64,000 bases of DNA from JBGSUZ01 sp043770095 (GTDB lineage: Bacteria; Bacillota; Clostridia; Peptostreptococcales; Acidaminobacteraceae): NCBI GenBank assembly GCA_043770095.1, contig JAYVIR010000013.1:1-64000 (forward strand), in the 5' to 3' direction. The notes under the pieces were generated by a model that was given only the letters and a program-made list of their open reading frames with translations, was not told the origin of the DNA and did no database searches. Position numbers and translations under genes: made by a program. Numbering within the stretch: position 1 is the first letter of the stretch; every line of letters begins with the position of its first letter. Below are positions 51,562 through 60,122 of this stretch, in pieces.

Positions 51562-52665
51562 TTATTTCGCCCCTTTGATTAACGCTTCCAGACCCAATTG
51601 GTCAAAGCTGCCGTTTATAATTTTCAAAATACCGTCTTCTAACCACACGGCAGAACCACGCTTGTAGTCTTTGTTATTTTCAAAACTCGCATAGACTGTA
51701 AGTCCATTAATATCAATTGGCTTCATAGCACCGTCAATATTCGGCAAGTAAAGTGTTTTATCAAGATCTGTCATAGACTTCAATTTACTTTGAAGTTCAG
51801 CAGGCAAAATGCCTAGAGAGGATATTGCAGATACTAATTCCTGCATATTGGTGCCTTCTGGGGCAATAATTTCAGGCAGTTTTGTTTGCGAATAATTGAC
51901 ATATTCATTTTTATCATTTAGCTGGTAATCCATCATTACCGTTGCAGGCATTAAGATTGAAAACTTTTTACCATCTAAATTTTTGTCAAACAACTCTTTT
52001 GCACCAAGTGTTGTCATCATGCTGTTCACGTTTTCTATATCAAGCGTAAATTCAACCTGAAGGGGTGTCGTCATGTTCACAGATGTAGGCGTTTTATCTT
52101 TCAAACCTTCAATTGGCGTAAGTTGGAAATTCACTGCCGACTTCGCAGCTTCAGCGCTAATTTCTTTAAACTCGCCACCCGTTTGCTTAATCTGCGCTAA
52201 ATTATCGATGTTAATTTCGCCCTTTTTATTGGCGATTGCTTCTTCTATCTGCTTTAAATCGCCTAGTGAAATATCCACCGTTTTAATGTCATTTGCTCTG
52301 AAAATTGAAACCACATCTCCAACTGCCGCTCTCACAGGTTCAATGGTCATCCCTGTCACCAGTATGCCAAGGGTACATGCTGCGATTAATACTTTTTTAT
52401 AAGCTTTCATATGAGTTGCTCCTTTTAGTGTTTGATTGTTTTTCTTAAGTGAAGTAACGCGCGCCAGAGGCACCTGAGAGATTTCTACAGCTTCTCTATA
52501 GTGCTGCAAATGAACGGCGCAGCATTGATCTGCTTCATACATTTGAACCTTTAAAGCCTGACAAGCCTCACATGTCGCTAAATGCTTTTCAACATGCGCA
52601 CGTTCTTCACAGGTTCCTTCACTGTCTATATAAGCTTGTATGAGGTTTACACTTAAACAATTCAC
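51562..52665 (-). CDS. Membrane anti-sigma factor with zinc-finger
   Basis: A 367-residue protein. The N-terminus has an H-x3-C-x2-C zinc-binding anti-sigma motif (HLATCEACQAL) and basic linker, then one membrane helix (about 88-110) and an extracellular domain of about 250 residues (unknown fold, DUF4367-like appearance). It should sequester the preceding ECF sigma factor. GTG start overlaps the sigma stop (GTGA). Confidence 0.88.
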   Translation of the reverse strand: MNCLSVNLIQAYIDSEGTCEERAHVEKHLATCEACQALKVQMYEADQCCAVHLQHYREAVEISQVPLARVTSLKKNNQTLKGATHMKAYKKVLIAACTLGILVTGMTIEPVRAAVGDVVSIFRANDIKTVDISLGDLKQIEEAIANKKGEINIDNLAQIKQTGGEFKEISAEAAKSAVNFQLTPIEGLKDKTPTSVNMTTPLQVEFTLDIENVNSMMTTLGAKELFDKNLDGKKFSILMPATVMMDYQLNDKNEYVNYSQTKLPEIIAPEGTNMQELVSAISSLGILPAELQSKLKSMTDLDKTLYLPNIDGAMKPIDINGLTVYASFENNKDYKRGSAVWLEDGILKIINGSFDQLGLEALIKGAK

Positions 52666-53204
52666 GATAATCCCCCCTGATTGTAACGATTTTCATATGC
52701 CTCTTTGAACTTTTTTTGAGCTCTGCTGATGATGGTGCCCACTACATTGATGTCCATACCAAGGCAGTCAGCAATTTCAGCGTATTTATAACCAGAATGT
52801 TTCATTAACAGACAGATTCGGTCTCTAGGAATCATCTGCTGCAGAACAGCTTTCGTCAGCCTGCTCTCTTCATTTTGTATGGCGCAGTCCTCAGCCGAAG
52901 ATAATATGACTTTTTCAGGCTGTAGCTGCCTGAGTTCTTTCTCACGATGTGATTTGTCGTCTCTCATATAATTATAAGCCGTACGTGCAGCTACCGTATT
53001 CAGCCATGCGATCACATTTTCATGTTCAGGCGGAATGCTTAGCAGTTTGATAAAAACTTCCTGAGCAAGTTCTTCAGCGACGTGCACATCGCCAGTCAAG
53101 TAGGCGATTCGCCGTACAATGGTCGCATAATGCTCTTGATATTGTTCTTCAAATACGGTTTTTTGTGTTTTCTTTCTAAAATCAAAGAACTTTAAATTTC
53201 CCAT
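52662..53204 (-). CDS. ECF-type RNA polymerase sigma factor
   Basis: A 180-residue ECF sigma factor: region 2 (HYATIVRRIAYLTGDVHVAEELAQEVFIKLL) and region 4 (QMIPRDRICLLMKHSGYKYAEIADCLGMDINVVGTIISRAQKKFKE). Start ATG 53204 behind GGAGGTGA; the TTG upstream touches that site. First gene of sigma - anti-sigma - ABC exporter. Confidence 0.92.
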   Translation of the reverse strand: MGNLKFFDFRKKTQKTVFEEQYQEHYATIVRRIAYLTGDVHVAEELAQEVFIKLLSIPPEHENVIAWLNTVAARTAYNYMRDDKSHREKELRQLQPEKVILSSAEDCAIQNEESRLTKAVLQQMIPRDRICLLMKHSGYKYAEIADCLGMDINVVGTIISRAQKKFKEAYENRYNQGGLS

Positions 53205-53493
53205 CCCGGCCAATCACCTCCCCCGAAGGAATCTATTCGCTCCGTACGTAGCTTTTAGGTCCCATACTGTATCAACACATAAGTCTATTGTTTTGTAACA
53301 AAATTTTTAAAATAATTTAAGAAGGCTAAGTATTAACGTGGCTCAATTTTCAGTAATAAACCTATGGGCAAATATGAACGGTTTCCTCTTAGAGCTTACC
53401 CACATTTCTATGTTTTCACGCATATACTAGTGCATATTTTAAAACCCGTTCTTTCAAGATTACCACTTGAACTTCAAGGTCAATTTTGGACAT
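53205..53493. other. Intergenic region upstream of the ECF sigma gene, no recognised element
   Basis: About 290 bases between the sigma start and the cold-shock terminator. It must hold the sigma operon promoter, but no clear -35/-10 pair or known riboswitch consensus was found. Weak complementary stretches near 53370-53440 were seen but not judged significant. Confidence 0.4.
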
Positions 53494-53525
53494 AAAAAAA
53501 GACCTGAAGATTAATCTTCAGATCT
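53494..53525 (-). terminator. Terminator of the cold-shock gene
   Basis: Stem 53500-53512 with 53513-53525, one G-U pair on the minus strand, followed by a run of seven T (minus). Confidence 0.85.
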
Positions 53526-53543
53526 CTAAGTTTTTAGTTAAAA

Positions 53544-53741
53544 TTACAAGCTAACGATGTTCTCAGCTTGAGGGCCTTTAGCGCCTTTAGTTACTTCGAA
53601 AGAAACTCTTTCGTTCTCTTCTAAAGTCTTAAAACCGTTTTTTTGAATTTGAGAGAAGTGAGCGAACACATCTGTGCCGTCTTCTGCTGTGATGAAACCA
53701 AAACCTTTTTCTGCGTTAAACCATTTTACTGTACCATTCAT
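53544..53741 (-). CDS. Cold-shock protein (CspA/CspB family)
   Basis: A 65-residue OB-fold protein with RNP1-like KGFGFI and RNP2-like DVFAHF, acting as RNA chaperone. Start ATG 53741 with GGAGGTA 6-7 nt upstream. The upstream 180 bases are AT-rich and probably form the usual long cold-responsive leader. Confidence 0.95.
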   Translation of the reverse strand: MNGTVKWFNAEKGFGFITAEDGTDVFAHFSQIQKNGFKTLEENERVSFEVTKGAKGPQAENIVSL

Positions 53742-53938
53742 AATGAGTACCTCCAAATTTATCTTTTCTTTTTTTCATTTGCAAAGTTACTCACCTAAAA
53801 ATTTAGAATTGGTATGAAAATGGAACACCACATGCCGGTTTAAATTTTAAAGTTGAAAACGTTTTAATGCATAATGTAAGAATAACCTTAGTATACCCTA
53901 CATCAAAAGTAATAGCAATAGGGTTTTTCATATTTTCT

Positions 53939-54358
53939 TTAAAATTTTAATAAAACATGTGCTGCAATTGTGAAAATCAGTCCAAAAGCCAGTAATCGAT
54001 GCGCTTTAAGCCACCACGCTTTATAATTTTTATTAATGAAAGCCCCATAAAAGCCTAAAACAAAGATTGTTCCCATAATAATGGCCGAGATACTTCCGGT
54101 TAAATAGATCATACCATTTGAATACGCAATGAAGAAGTGCGTTAGAACAGCTGTCACGGCAACAAACCCTGCCAACTTGTGATTTTTGATAATCAACTTC
54201 ATCACCTTACGGTACAGGTCAATCAATTGCTGATGTTCTTTTCCAAGCTTGCTCACATAGCGCTTGTGAATATACTTTGAAAAAAAATTCAAAATAGCAA
54301 TGCCAAAACTTACTGCCGTTACCCAACCTAAAAACCCAATAAAATCACTTGTGTACAT
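53939..54358 (-). CDS. Small four-helix membrane protein, cytochrome-b-like histidines
   Basis: A 139-residue protein with four helices. Histidines lie in pairs: NHKLAGFVAVTAVLTHF in helix 2 and KAHRLLAFGLIFTIAAHV in helix 4, spaced about 13-15 residues, the pattern of bis-His heme b sites. It could be a small membrane cytochrome. No firm family assigned. GGGAGGA site. Confidence 0.6.
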   Translation of the reverse strand: MYTSDFIGFLGWVTAVSFGIAILNFFSKYIHKRYVSKLGKEHQQLIDLYRKVMKLIIKNHKLAGFVAVTAVLTHFFIAYSNGMIYLTGSISAIIMGTIFVLGFYGAFINKNYKAWWLKAHRLLAFGLIFTIAAHVLLKF

Positions 54359-54438
54359 TTTGAGAAATCCTCCCTAGTCACGTAATAATTATTATGCTTT
54401 TAATTCTATCACTTAATACTGAAAAAAACTGAAAAAAT

Positions 54439-55704
54439 CTACAATGTCTCTGCACATAACCATTCATAATAACGTTTTACACCTTTGCCCCACTTTTCAT
54501 CCGCAGCATACGTCTTGTTAAGCCAAGCAATTGGATCGCCCTTTCCCGGCCATTTTCCTATTCGCTTAACAATGGTATTGCAGGCGATTTCGCTGCTGTC
54601 TTTTATATTGGTATTGTATCTTTTCCAGCTGCCATAGACATTGAAGGGGTTGTTGGCCATTTCGAGCGCATAATCTCCGTTGGTATCAACAAGTCCCTGC
54701 TCCTGCCCAGCAATTGCAAATAGAAATCTTGGGTCAATATCATGTGATTTTGCGGTTTCTATAATCGATTCAAAGTAGATTGGCTCAGCTAATTTTGAAC
54801 GTTTGATAATAAGAATTTTTCTCAGTTTTTCAATATCAAACGCCTTGTATGCCATAAATTCAGGCAATTGACGTTCTGTTTTTTGACCCCTATTCAACGT
54901 AACTGGCACTAACTTAGGCAAGACACCAGTCGCTAAAGTCGCAACTGACTTAACTGCCGCTTGATTGACCAATTTTTTATTTGTAAAATCTCTAAATTTT
55001 ATTTCTTTAATACCTTGTTGATCTTGAAATATTTCCTTTTCATTGACGACCGCTTCTAACCTAGCCAGTTCAATCAATTTATTTTGTGCCATCAAATCTT
55101 GATTACTTGTATAGAAGTGCCATCCTGAAAGTGCAACAAGTGCCATGATAATACTTGCGAGACTAATACTCATCAACTTCCAAGCGTTCATCACTTTGTC
55201 TTCTAAAATTGTAATTAATGCATTTGGATACCATTGATAACACAATGCTAGGGCAGTATCGCCTTCTTTTAGAATAACGTATTGACTTCTTTTAATTGAG
55301 TTGCTTTTATGTAACTCCAAAAACTGCTTAACATATGTATTTAGCCGATATAAATCAACCGATTCGCCGGTATTAGCAACTAGCCAAGAAGATGCTATTT
55401 TGCAAATTTCCTCTTGCCCCGTTTTTATAGACAGAATCTCAAGAAATATGTCTCGTTTGCTAATGCCACTTCTTTTAGATTCAAGTATTGTTTTAAACAA
55501 AGATTGCTTGATCTCTCCCCAATAGCGAGCGTCTATCCCATTAAGCGATTCTTCCACAATTTCATGCATTGAATTTGCCAAAATTCTTGTTTGACTTAAT
55601 TTTGAATGTTCAGCGTCATTATGTCTAATATTTCTTTTAAATTTTGCCAAATCTTCTGAAGTAATTACCATGTGATGACTTAATCGACTCAGTATGTATT
55701 CCAT
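54439..55704 (-). CDS. Membrane-anchored glucosaminidase-like protein
   Basis: A 421-residue protein: soluble N-terminal part (about 1-180), one membrane helix (about 185-207) and an extracellular C-terminal domain (about 290-420) with FESIIETAKSHDIDPRFLFAIAGQEQGL, NNPFNVYGSW and WPGKGDPIAWLNKTYA, which fits glucosaminidase/lysozyme-like hydrolases of peptidoglycan with a catalytic Glu in GQEQG. Start ATG 55704 is behind AAAGGAG. Function inferred. Confidence 0.7.
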   Translation of the reverse strand: MEYILSRLSHHMVITSEDLAKFKRNIRHNDAEHSKLSQTRILANSMHEIVEESLNGIDARYWGEIKQSLFKTILESKRSGISKRDIFLEILSIKTGQEEICKIASSWLVANTGESVDLYRLNTYVKQFLELHKSNSIKRSQYVILKEGDTALALCYQWYPNALITILEDKVMNAWKLMSISLASIIMALVALSGWHFYTSNQDLMAQNKLIELARLEAVVNEKEIFQDQQGIKEIKFRDFTNKKLVNQAAVKSVATLATGVLPKLVPVTLNRGQKTERQLPEFMAYKAFDIEKLRKILIIKRSKLAEPIYFESIIETAKSHDIDPRFLFAIAGQEQGLVDTNGDYALEMANNPFNVYGSWKRYNTNIKDSSEIACNTIVKRIGKWPGKGDPIAWLNKTYAADEKWGKGVKRYYEWLCAETL

Positions 55705-55829
55705 ATTTCGACAACTCCTTTTCAGCATTAAACCGCCTAAGCCTTCGAACTAGGACAATTTAGACTTTATTTAGAATCATTTCGTCATCTCAGATTAGTC
55801 CATTTTTTGGGTTATACCCACTTTTTCGC

Positions 55830-55870
55830 AAAGAAAAGCACTTTCCTTAAATTGGAAAGTGCTTTTCTTT
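55830..55870 (-). terminator. Terminator of the DbpA-type helicase gene
   Basis: AAAGAAAAGCACTTTCC (55830-55846) pairs perfectly with 55854-55870 and ends in T-rich sequence on both strands. Confidence 0.88.
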
Positions 55871-55871
55871 A

Positions 55872-57317
55872 TTAATAATCGGCTTTACTCACTTTTCTAA
55901 GTCGCCCTTTAATTTGTTTTTCTTGTAGCTCGCGCAGTACAAGTTCACCTTTATCATTTAAAATTTCCACATAAGTAGAAACGTCCAAAATATTGATAAT
56001 GCCTATATCTGCCGCTGTCATACCTTCTATGCTGCAAATTGTGCCAACGATATCTACGGGTCTCATTTTTGTTTTCTTGCCCGCGTTGATATGCAGCTTC
56101 AAAATTTCTTCACTTAATTTTGTACCTTTGTGTTCTTTTAAATCTGGCGCTGAATTTATTTTATCTGCGAACTCATCTTCGGCTTCGATAACGAGGTCTC
56201 TATGAGGTCGTTCGCCAAGCGGAATTTCGTTGCCAATAAAATTATGAATCTCATTAAGCATACGCTTATCAGAAGGGGTCACAAAGGTGATTGCTTTTCC
56301 GATATTTCCTTTTCTGCCCGTTCTTCCAATTCTATGCACATAATTTTCGCAGGTATTAGGCACATCATAATTCACGACTAAACTAATCTGATCGATGTCA
56401 ATGCCTCTTGCCGCTACATCCGTGGCAACGAGGTATCTAAAATGTCCTCTTTTATAATCTGCCATAACTCTAAGGCGATCAGATTGCTCCATACCACCGT
56501 GAATCTTATCTATTGTAAAATTCAATGCTTCTAATTCGTCATAAACGCTGTCTACTTTTAACTGGGTGTTGCAAAAAATCATGCAGCTGTCAGGATTTTC
56601 GATAATGACCAAGTCTTTTAGCAACTCTAGTTTTTGATTTTCTTTAATTTCAAACTGCAATTGTTCAATTCGATCAGCGGCTGAATCTTGGTCTTCGATT
56701 GCCACATGAATCGGATTCTTCATATAACTGGTGCATAATTTGCTGATGTCCGCAGGCATGGTTGCCGAAAGCACAACTGTGACGCGGTCTTTTGGAAGTG
56801 ATTTAATAATGAATTCCACTTGCTCAACAAATCCCATTCGAAGCATTTCATCGGCTTCATCAATTACGAGGTACTTGATTTTTGACGTGTCTAGCGTGCC
56901 TCTTTCCAAATGGTCAATCATTCTTCCAGGCGTTCCAACCACGACATGCGTCTTCTGCTTGAGTTCCTTCTCCTGATTATAAAAAGGCGCTTTCCCAAAG
57001 AGTGCAGACACTTTTATTCTTTCAAATCTGCCAATATGGAAGAAATCTTCTTTGACTTGGATGGCAAGTTCTCTGGTTGGCGTGATAACCAGCGCTTGAG
57101 GCTTGTTCTCTTCCCAGTCGATTAGCTGACAAATGGGAATGGCAAAGGCTGCCGTCTTTCCGCTGCCAGTCTGAGATTTAACGATGATGTCTCTGTGCTC
57201 TAACATCGCTGGTATAACCTGCTCTTGAACAGGTGTAGGGGTAGTAAAGTTCAGCAGTTCAATGGCCTTAAGTAGGGCTTCGCTGATTGGATAATCTTTA
57301 AATTTCGCTTGACTCAT
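55872..57317 (-). CDS. DEAD-box RNA helicase, DbpA/YxiN type
   Basis: A 481-residue helicase: GSGKTAAFA, PTRELA, VIDEADEML, SAT, HRIGRTGR. C-terminal RNA-binding domain (about 400-475, MRPVDIVGTICSIEGM, IINILDVSTYVEIL) is the RRM-like domain of DbpA/YxiN that targets 23S rRNA hairpin 92. Ribosome assembly role expected. Confidence 0.92.
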   Translation of the reverse strand: MSQAKFKDYPISEALLKAIELLNFTTPTPVQEQVIPAMLEHRDIIVKSQTGSGKTAAFAIPICQLIDWEENKPQALVITPTRELAIQVKEDFFHIGRFERIKVSALFGKAPFYNQEKELKQKTHVVVGTPGRMIDHLERGTLDTSKIKYLVIDEADEMLRMGFVEQVEFIIKSLPKDRVTVVLSATMPADISKLCTSYMKNPIHVAIEDQDSAADRIEQLQFEIKENQKLELLKDLVIIENPDSCMIFCNTQLKVDSVYDELEALNFTIDKIHGGMEQSDRLRVMADYKRGHFRYLVATDVAARGIDIDQISLVVNYDVPNTCENYVHRIGRTGRKGNIGKAITFVTPSDKRMLNEIHNFIGNEIPLGERPHRDLVIEAEDEFADKINSAPDLKEHKGTKLSEEILKLHINAGKKTKMRPVDIVGTICSIEGMTAADIGIINILDVSTYVEILNDKGELVLRELQEKQIKGRLRKVSKADY

Positions 57318-57375
57318 TTTTCACTCTTTCTCATTATAGGTTCTAATTTGTATAGTTTTGGTTTGATTTAACGGA

Positions 57376-58926
57376 CTATCTTTTTTTGCCTGTTACAAAG
57401 TCAATCACACGATTTAGAAGTGATTTTTTTGTGATAGGGGCTGCCATTTGAGGCGCCACGACTTCTCTCAGAGGTGCTTTCGCTTCAACGTGAACATGCG
57501 GCGCCTTCGGCTCGTCAATACGAGTTGGGCGTGCCTGATGCGCAGGTTTGTGCGGCTGTGCCTGTTGATTTCTTGGCTTGTCAGATTGCAATGGGGACGA
57601 TTGATGTCTTGGCTTGTCAGATTGAGCCTGCGTCTGTTGATGTCTAGGCTTTTCAGCGCCTGTATGCGTCTTCGGTTTATGAACTTGCACTGTTTTCGGA
57701 TTCTCAATACTCGGCTGCGCAGGTTTTGGCTTATGCTGCTCAAGCTTTGCTTTTGCCTTTGCAACTGCCCATTTCCCTGATGCCTTCTGATCACATTCTC
57801 GAACAAATTCATCGGTTGGGAGATCTTCTTCTTCAATGAGAACACCAACGTGTTCTTCTATCTCATAGAGATTTCTGATCTCGTCCATCGTTACAAGCGT
57901 AATGGCACGTCCGCCGTTTCCTGCGCGTCCTGTACGTCCAATTCTATGAACATAGCTGTCCTTATCCATTGGAATGTCATAGTTGATGACCAATGACAAG
58001 TCGTCAATGTGTATTCCACGAGCCGCTACATCAGTTGCAACAAGAATTTGAAATGCGCCTTTTTTGAACTGCTGAATGGTTCTCATGCGGCTGCTTTGCG
58101 TATTCGCACCGTGCAGAGCTTCAGAGGTAAACCCTTTTCGAAGTAAAAAAGCATGCACCTTGTCCACGGCAATGCGTGTGTTGCAGAAAATCATACAACT
58201 ATCAGGTTGTTCCGTTATCAGCAAACGGTTTAACTGAGTGCGCTTATCGTTTGCATCAACTCGATAATAGACCTGGTTGATGGTGTCCACAGTCTTTGTT
58301 TCAGATTCAATTTCGATGGTGACGGGCTGTTTCATGTATTCTCTGCAAATTTTTTGAATTTCATTTGGCATTGTCGCCGAGAATAGGAGCGTTACTCGGT
58401 TTTTAGGAAGCGCCCTGATAATCCTGACCACTTGGTCAAAAAATCCCATATCCAGCATTCTGTCGGCTTCGTCCAGTACCAAATACCGAATATTTTTCGT
58501 TACCAAATTGCCTTGTTTTATATGATCAAAAACACGCCCTGGGGTTCCAACCACAATGGATGCACCCTTTTTCATGGCTTGAATTTCAACATTCATATTG
58601 TGCTGTCCATAAACGACAGTCGTGTTAATGGCCATGTGCTTTGACATCTGCTTGAGGTCATGATCCACTTGAACCGCCAATTCTCTGGTGGGCGTCAAAA
58701 TTAACCCTTGCGGACCAGGCGCTGTTGGATCTATGGCTTGAATCATTGGAATACCAAAGGCACCCGTCTTGCCACTGCCCGTTTTGGACATGACAATTAG
58801 ATCCTCATTGTTTAGCACATGAGGAATTGCTTTACTCTGTACTTCTGTTGGCGCAACAAATCCCATCTCTTCAATGGCTTTTATAATCGATTCTGAAATG
58901 CCTAAATTGTTAAAGCTATTTTCCAT
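57376..58926 (-). CDS. DEAD-box RNA helicase with repetitive basic tail
   Basis: A 516-residue helicase of the CshA/RhlE type: KTGSGKTGAFGIP, PTRELAVQ, VLDEADRMLDMG, FSATMP, HRIGRTGRAG. The C-terminal 120 residues are low-complexity with repeats of SDKPRHQ/QAQ type (about 430-485). Such tails bind RNA or mediate clustering. Adjacent to the other helicase gene on the same strand, 58 bases away. Confidence 0.9.
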   Translation of the reverse strand: MENSFNNLGISESIIKAIEEMGFVAPTEVQSKAIPHVLNNEDLIVMSKTGSGKTGAFGIPMIQAIDPTAPGPQGLILTPTRELAVQVDHDLKQMSKHMAINTTVVYGQHNMNVEIQAMKKGASIVVGTPGRVFDHIKQGNLVTKNIRYLVLDEADRMLDMGFFDQVVRIIRALPKNRVTLLFSATMPNEIQKICREYMKQPVTIEIESETKTVDTINQVYYRVDANDKRTQLNRLLITEQPDSCMIFCNTRIAVDKVHAFLLRKGFTSEALHGANTQSSRMRTIQQFKKGAFQILVATDVAARGIHIDDLSLVINYDIPMDKDSYVHRIGRTGRAGNGGRAITLVTMDEIRNLYEIEEHVGVLIEEEDLPTDEFVRECDQKASGKWAVAKAKAKLEQHKPKPAQPSIENPKTVQVHKPKTHTGAEKPRHQQTQAQSDKPRHQSSPLQSDKPRNQQAQPHKPAHQARPTRIDEPKAPHVHVEAKAPLREVVAPQMAAPITKKSLLNRVIDFVTGKKR

Positions 58927-59006
58927 ATTGCCTTCTTTCTTCTTCTATTTTCTTTAATTATAACAGACAAATGCAAATTAACCTCATGGATTGTTTTTCA
59001 TAATCA

Positions 59007-59316
59007 TCAAAATTGCTCTTTAAGGATAGAAAATATAAAAGTAGTACCTTCTCCCAAGTGACTTTCAGCTATAATCATCCCTCCAAGTTTTTGTGTAACT
59101 AGATTATGAACTACAGATTTTCCATAAAGCCCGTTGATCAACTAAAATACTTTTAATTTGAGCTGGATTGCTAACAGAAGCGTAACTTTCTATTGCTGCT
59201 AACTTAGTTTTTCCTACAATAAAGACACCACCAAACAGATCATACTGAAAAATAGAATGATAGAAACTTTTGAATCTAGGCTCTTTTGCTTCATGTAATG
59301 AGGTTTTTTCATTCTA
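59007..59316 (-). pseudogene. Decayed remnant of a sensor histidine kinase gene
   Basis: In one frame, 59132-59007 reads GLYGKSVVHNLVTQKLGG then MIIAESHLGEGTTFIFSI and a stop: the G2 box and end of an HATPase_c domain. About 60 codons upstream in the neighbouring frame (FGGVFIVGKTKLAAIES...) look like a coding remnant but run into a stop just after the junction. A good GGGGG site and ATG (59310-59312) start a third frame that stops after 32 codons. No intact kinase can be made. It fills the 450-base gap between the helicase and GH114 genes. Confidence 0.7.
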
Positions 59317-59378
59317 ATTCCCCCTACATAAATTTATTTTATAGCAGATTTATTTTAATAAATGTAATTCAAAACCTT

Positions 59379-60122
59379 CTATAAGTAATTTTTATGCGCT
59401 TTATAATAGAGCCAGCCATTTTTTTTTGCATATCGTCTGATACGACTATTACTGAGGGGTTCTTCTTCTAGCAATAAAACCATAATTCTTTGACCATTTG
59501 ACTGTTTGTTTCTTACCTTAATTTTTTTTTCAATCAATTTTACCCATAGGAGCGATTGAACATTACCAATAGGAGGGTTTTCCCAACAGATGCCATCTAA
59601 TAACGCGCCTGAATAATCCAAAATAGAATTCAGACCATTATTTTGTATGAGTAAGCCTTTGGGATACTTTTCTTTTATTTTTTGCAGCAAGGAGAGATAA
59701 ACTTCATGAAACACATACCCATAGTGATTTAAAATTTTCTGTTCTTCAATGTTCGTGATGGTGTCAATAAAGATCCCATCGTAACCTCTAATTTCAATCA
59801 AATCACTGACTTCTTTCAGCAAATAATTTTGCCAGATTTGCGAGCTGAGATTCGCTAGGTAATTTCCAAAATTCGAATCTTGCATGGGCGCATGGTTTTC
59901 CCATAACAGAATAGAGTCATCCAAATTTAGCCGTTCTTTTTGATCGGGTATTATTTCAATAAAACTCATATAAGCAATCAGCAACGCGCCATTAGATTTT
60001 AAAGTAGCCACACTTTCTACACTTTGAGCCTTAGGTTCCACAATGATCAGATCATATTTTGACAGTACCTCATAATTGCCATAACCATAATAGACAACAA
60101 AATTTTCTATGTTTTTATTCAT
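59379..60122 (-). CDS. GH114-like (endo-alpha-1,4-polygalactosaminidase-type) protein
   Basis: A 247-residue TIM-barrel-like protein: VYYGYGNYEVLSKYDLIIVEP, LIAYMSFIEI, RGYDGIFIDTITN (catalytic Asp region) and WENPPIGNVQ, typical of GH114/TM1410 family enzymes acting on exopolysaccharide. No signal peptide. Start ATG 60122 overlaps the preceding gene by 8 bases. Last gene of the polysaccharide operon. Confidence 0.75.
   Translation of the reverse strand: MNKNIENFVVYYGYGNYEVLSKYDLIIVEPKAQSVESVATLKSNGALLIAYMSFIEIIPDQKERLNLDDSILLWENHAPMQDSNFGNYLANLSSQIWQNYLLKEVSDLIEIRGYDGIFIDTITNIEEQKILNHYGYVFHEVYLSLLQKIKEKYPKGLLIQNNGLNSILDYSGALLDGICWENPPIGNVQSLLWVKLIEKKIKVRNKQSNGQRIMVLLLEEEPLSNSRIRRYAKKNGWLYYKAHKNYL

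Noticed and set aside
53205..53543. Possible structured RNA or c-di-GMP riboswitch upstream of the sigma gene
   Set aside because: Complementary stretches exist but no conserved GEMM-type core could be matched; called only as unassigned intergenic DNA.
57468..57848. 126-codon ORF in the helicase tail
   Set aside because: Shadow frame created by the repetitive Gln/Lys/His codons of the helicase C-terminus.
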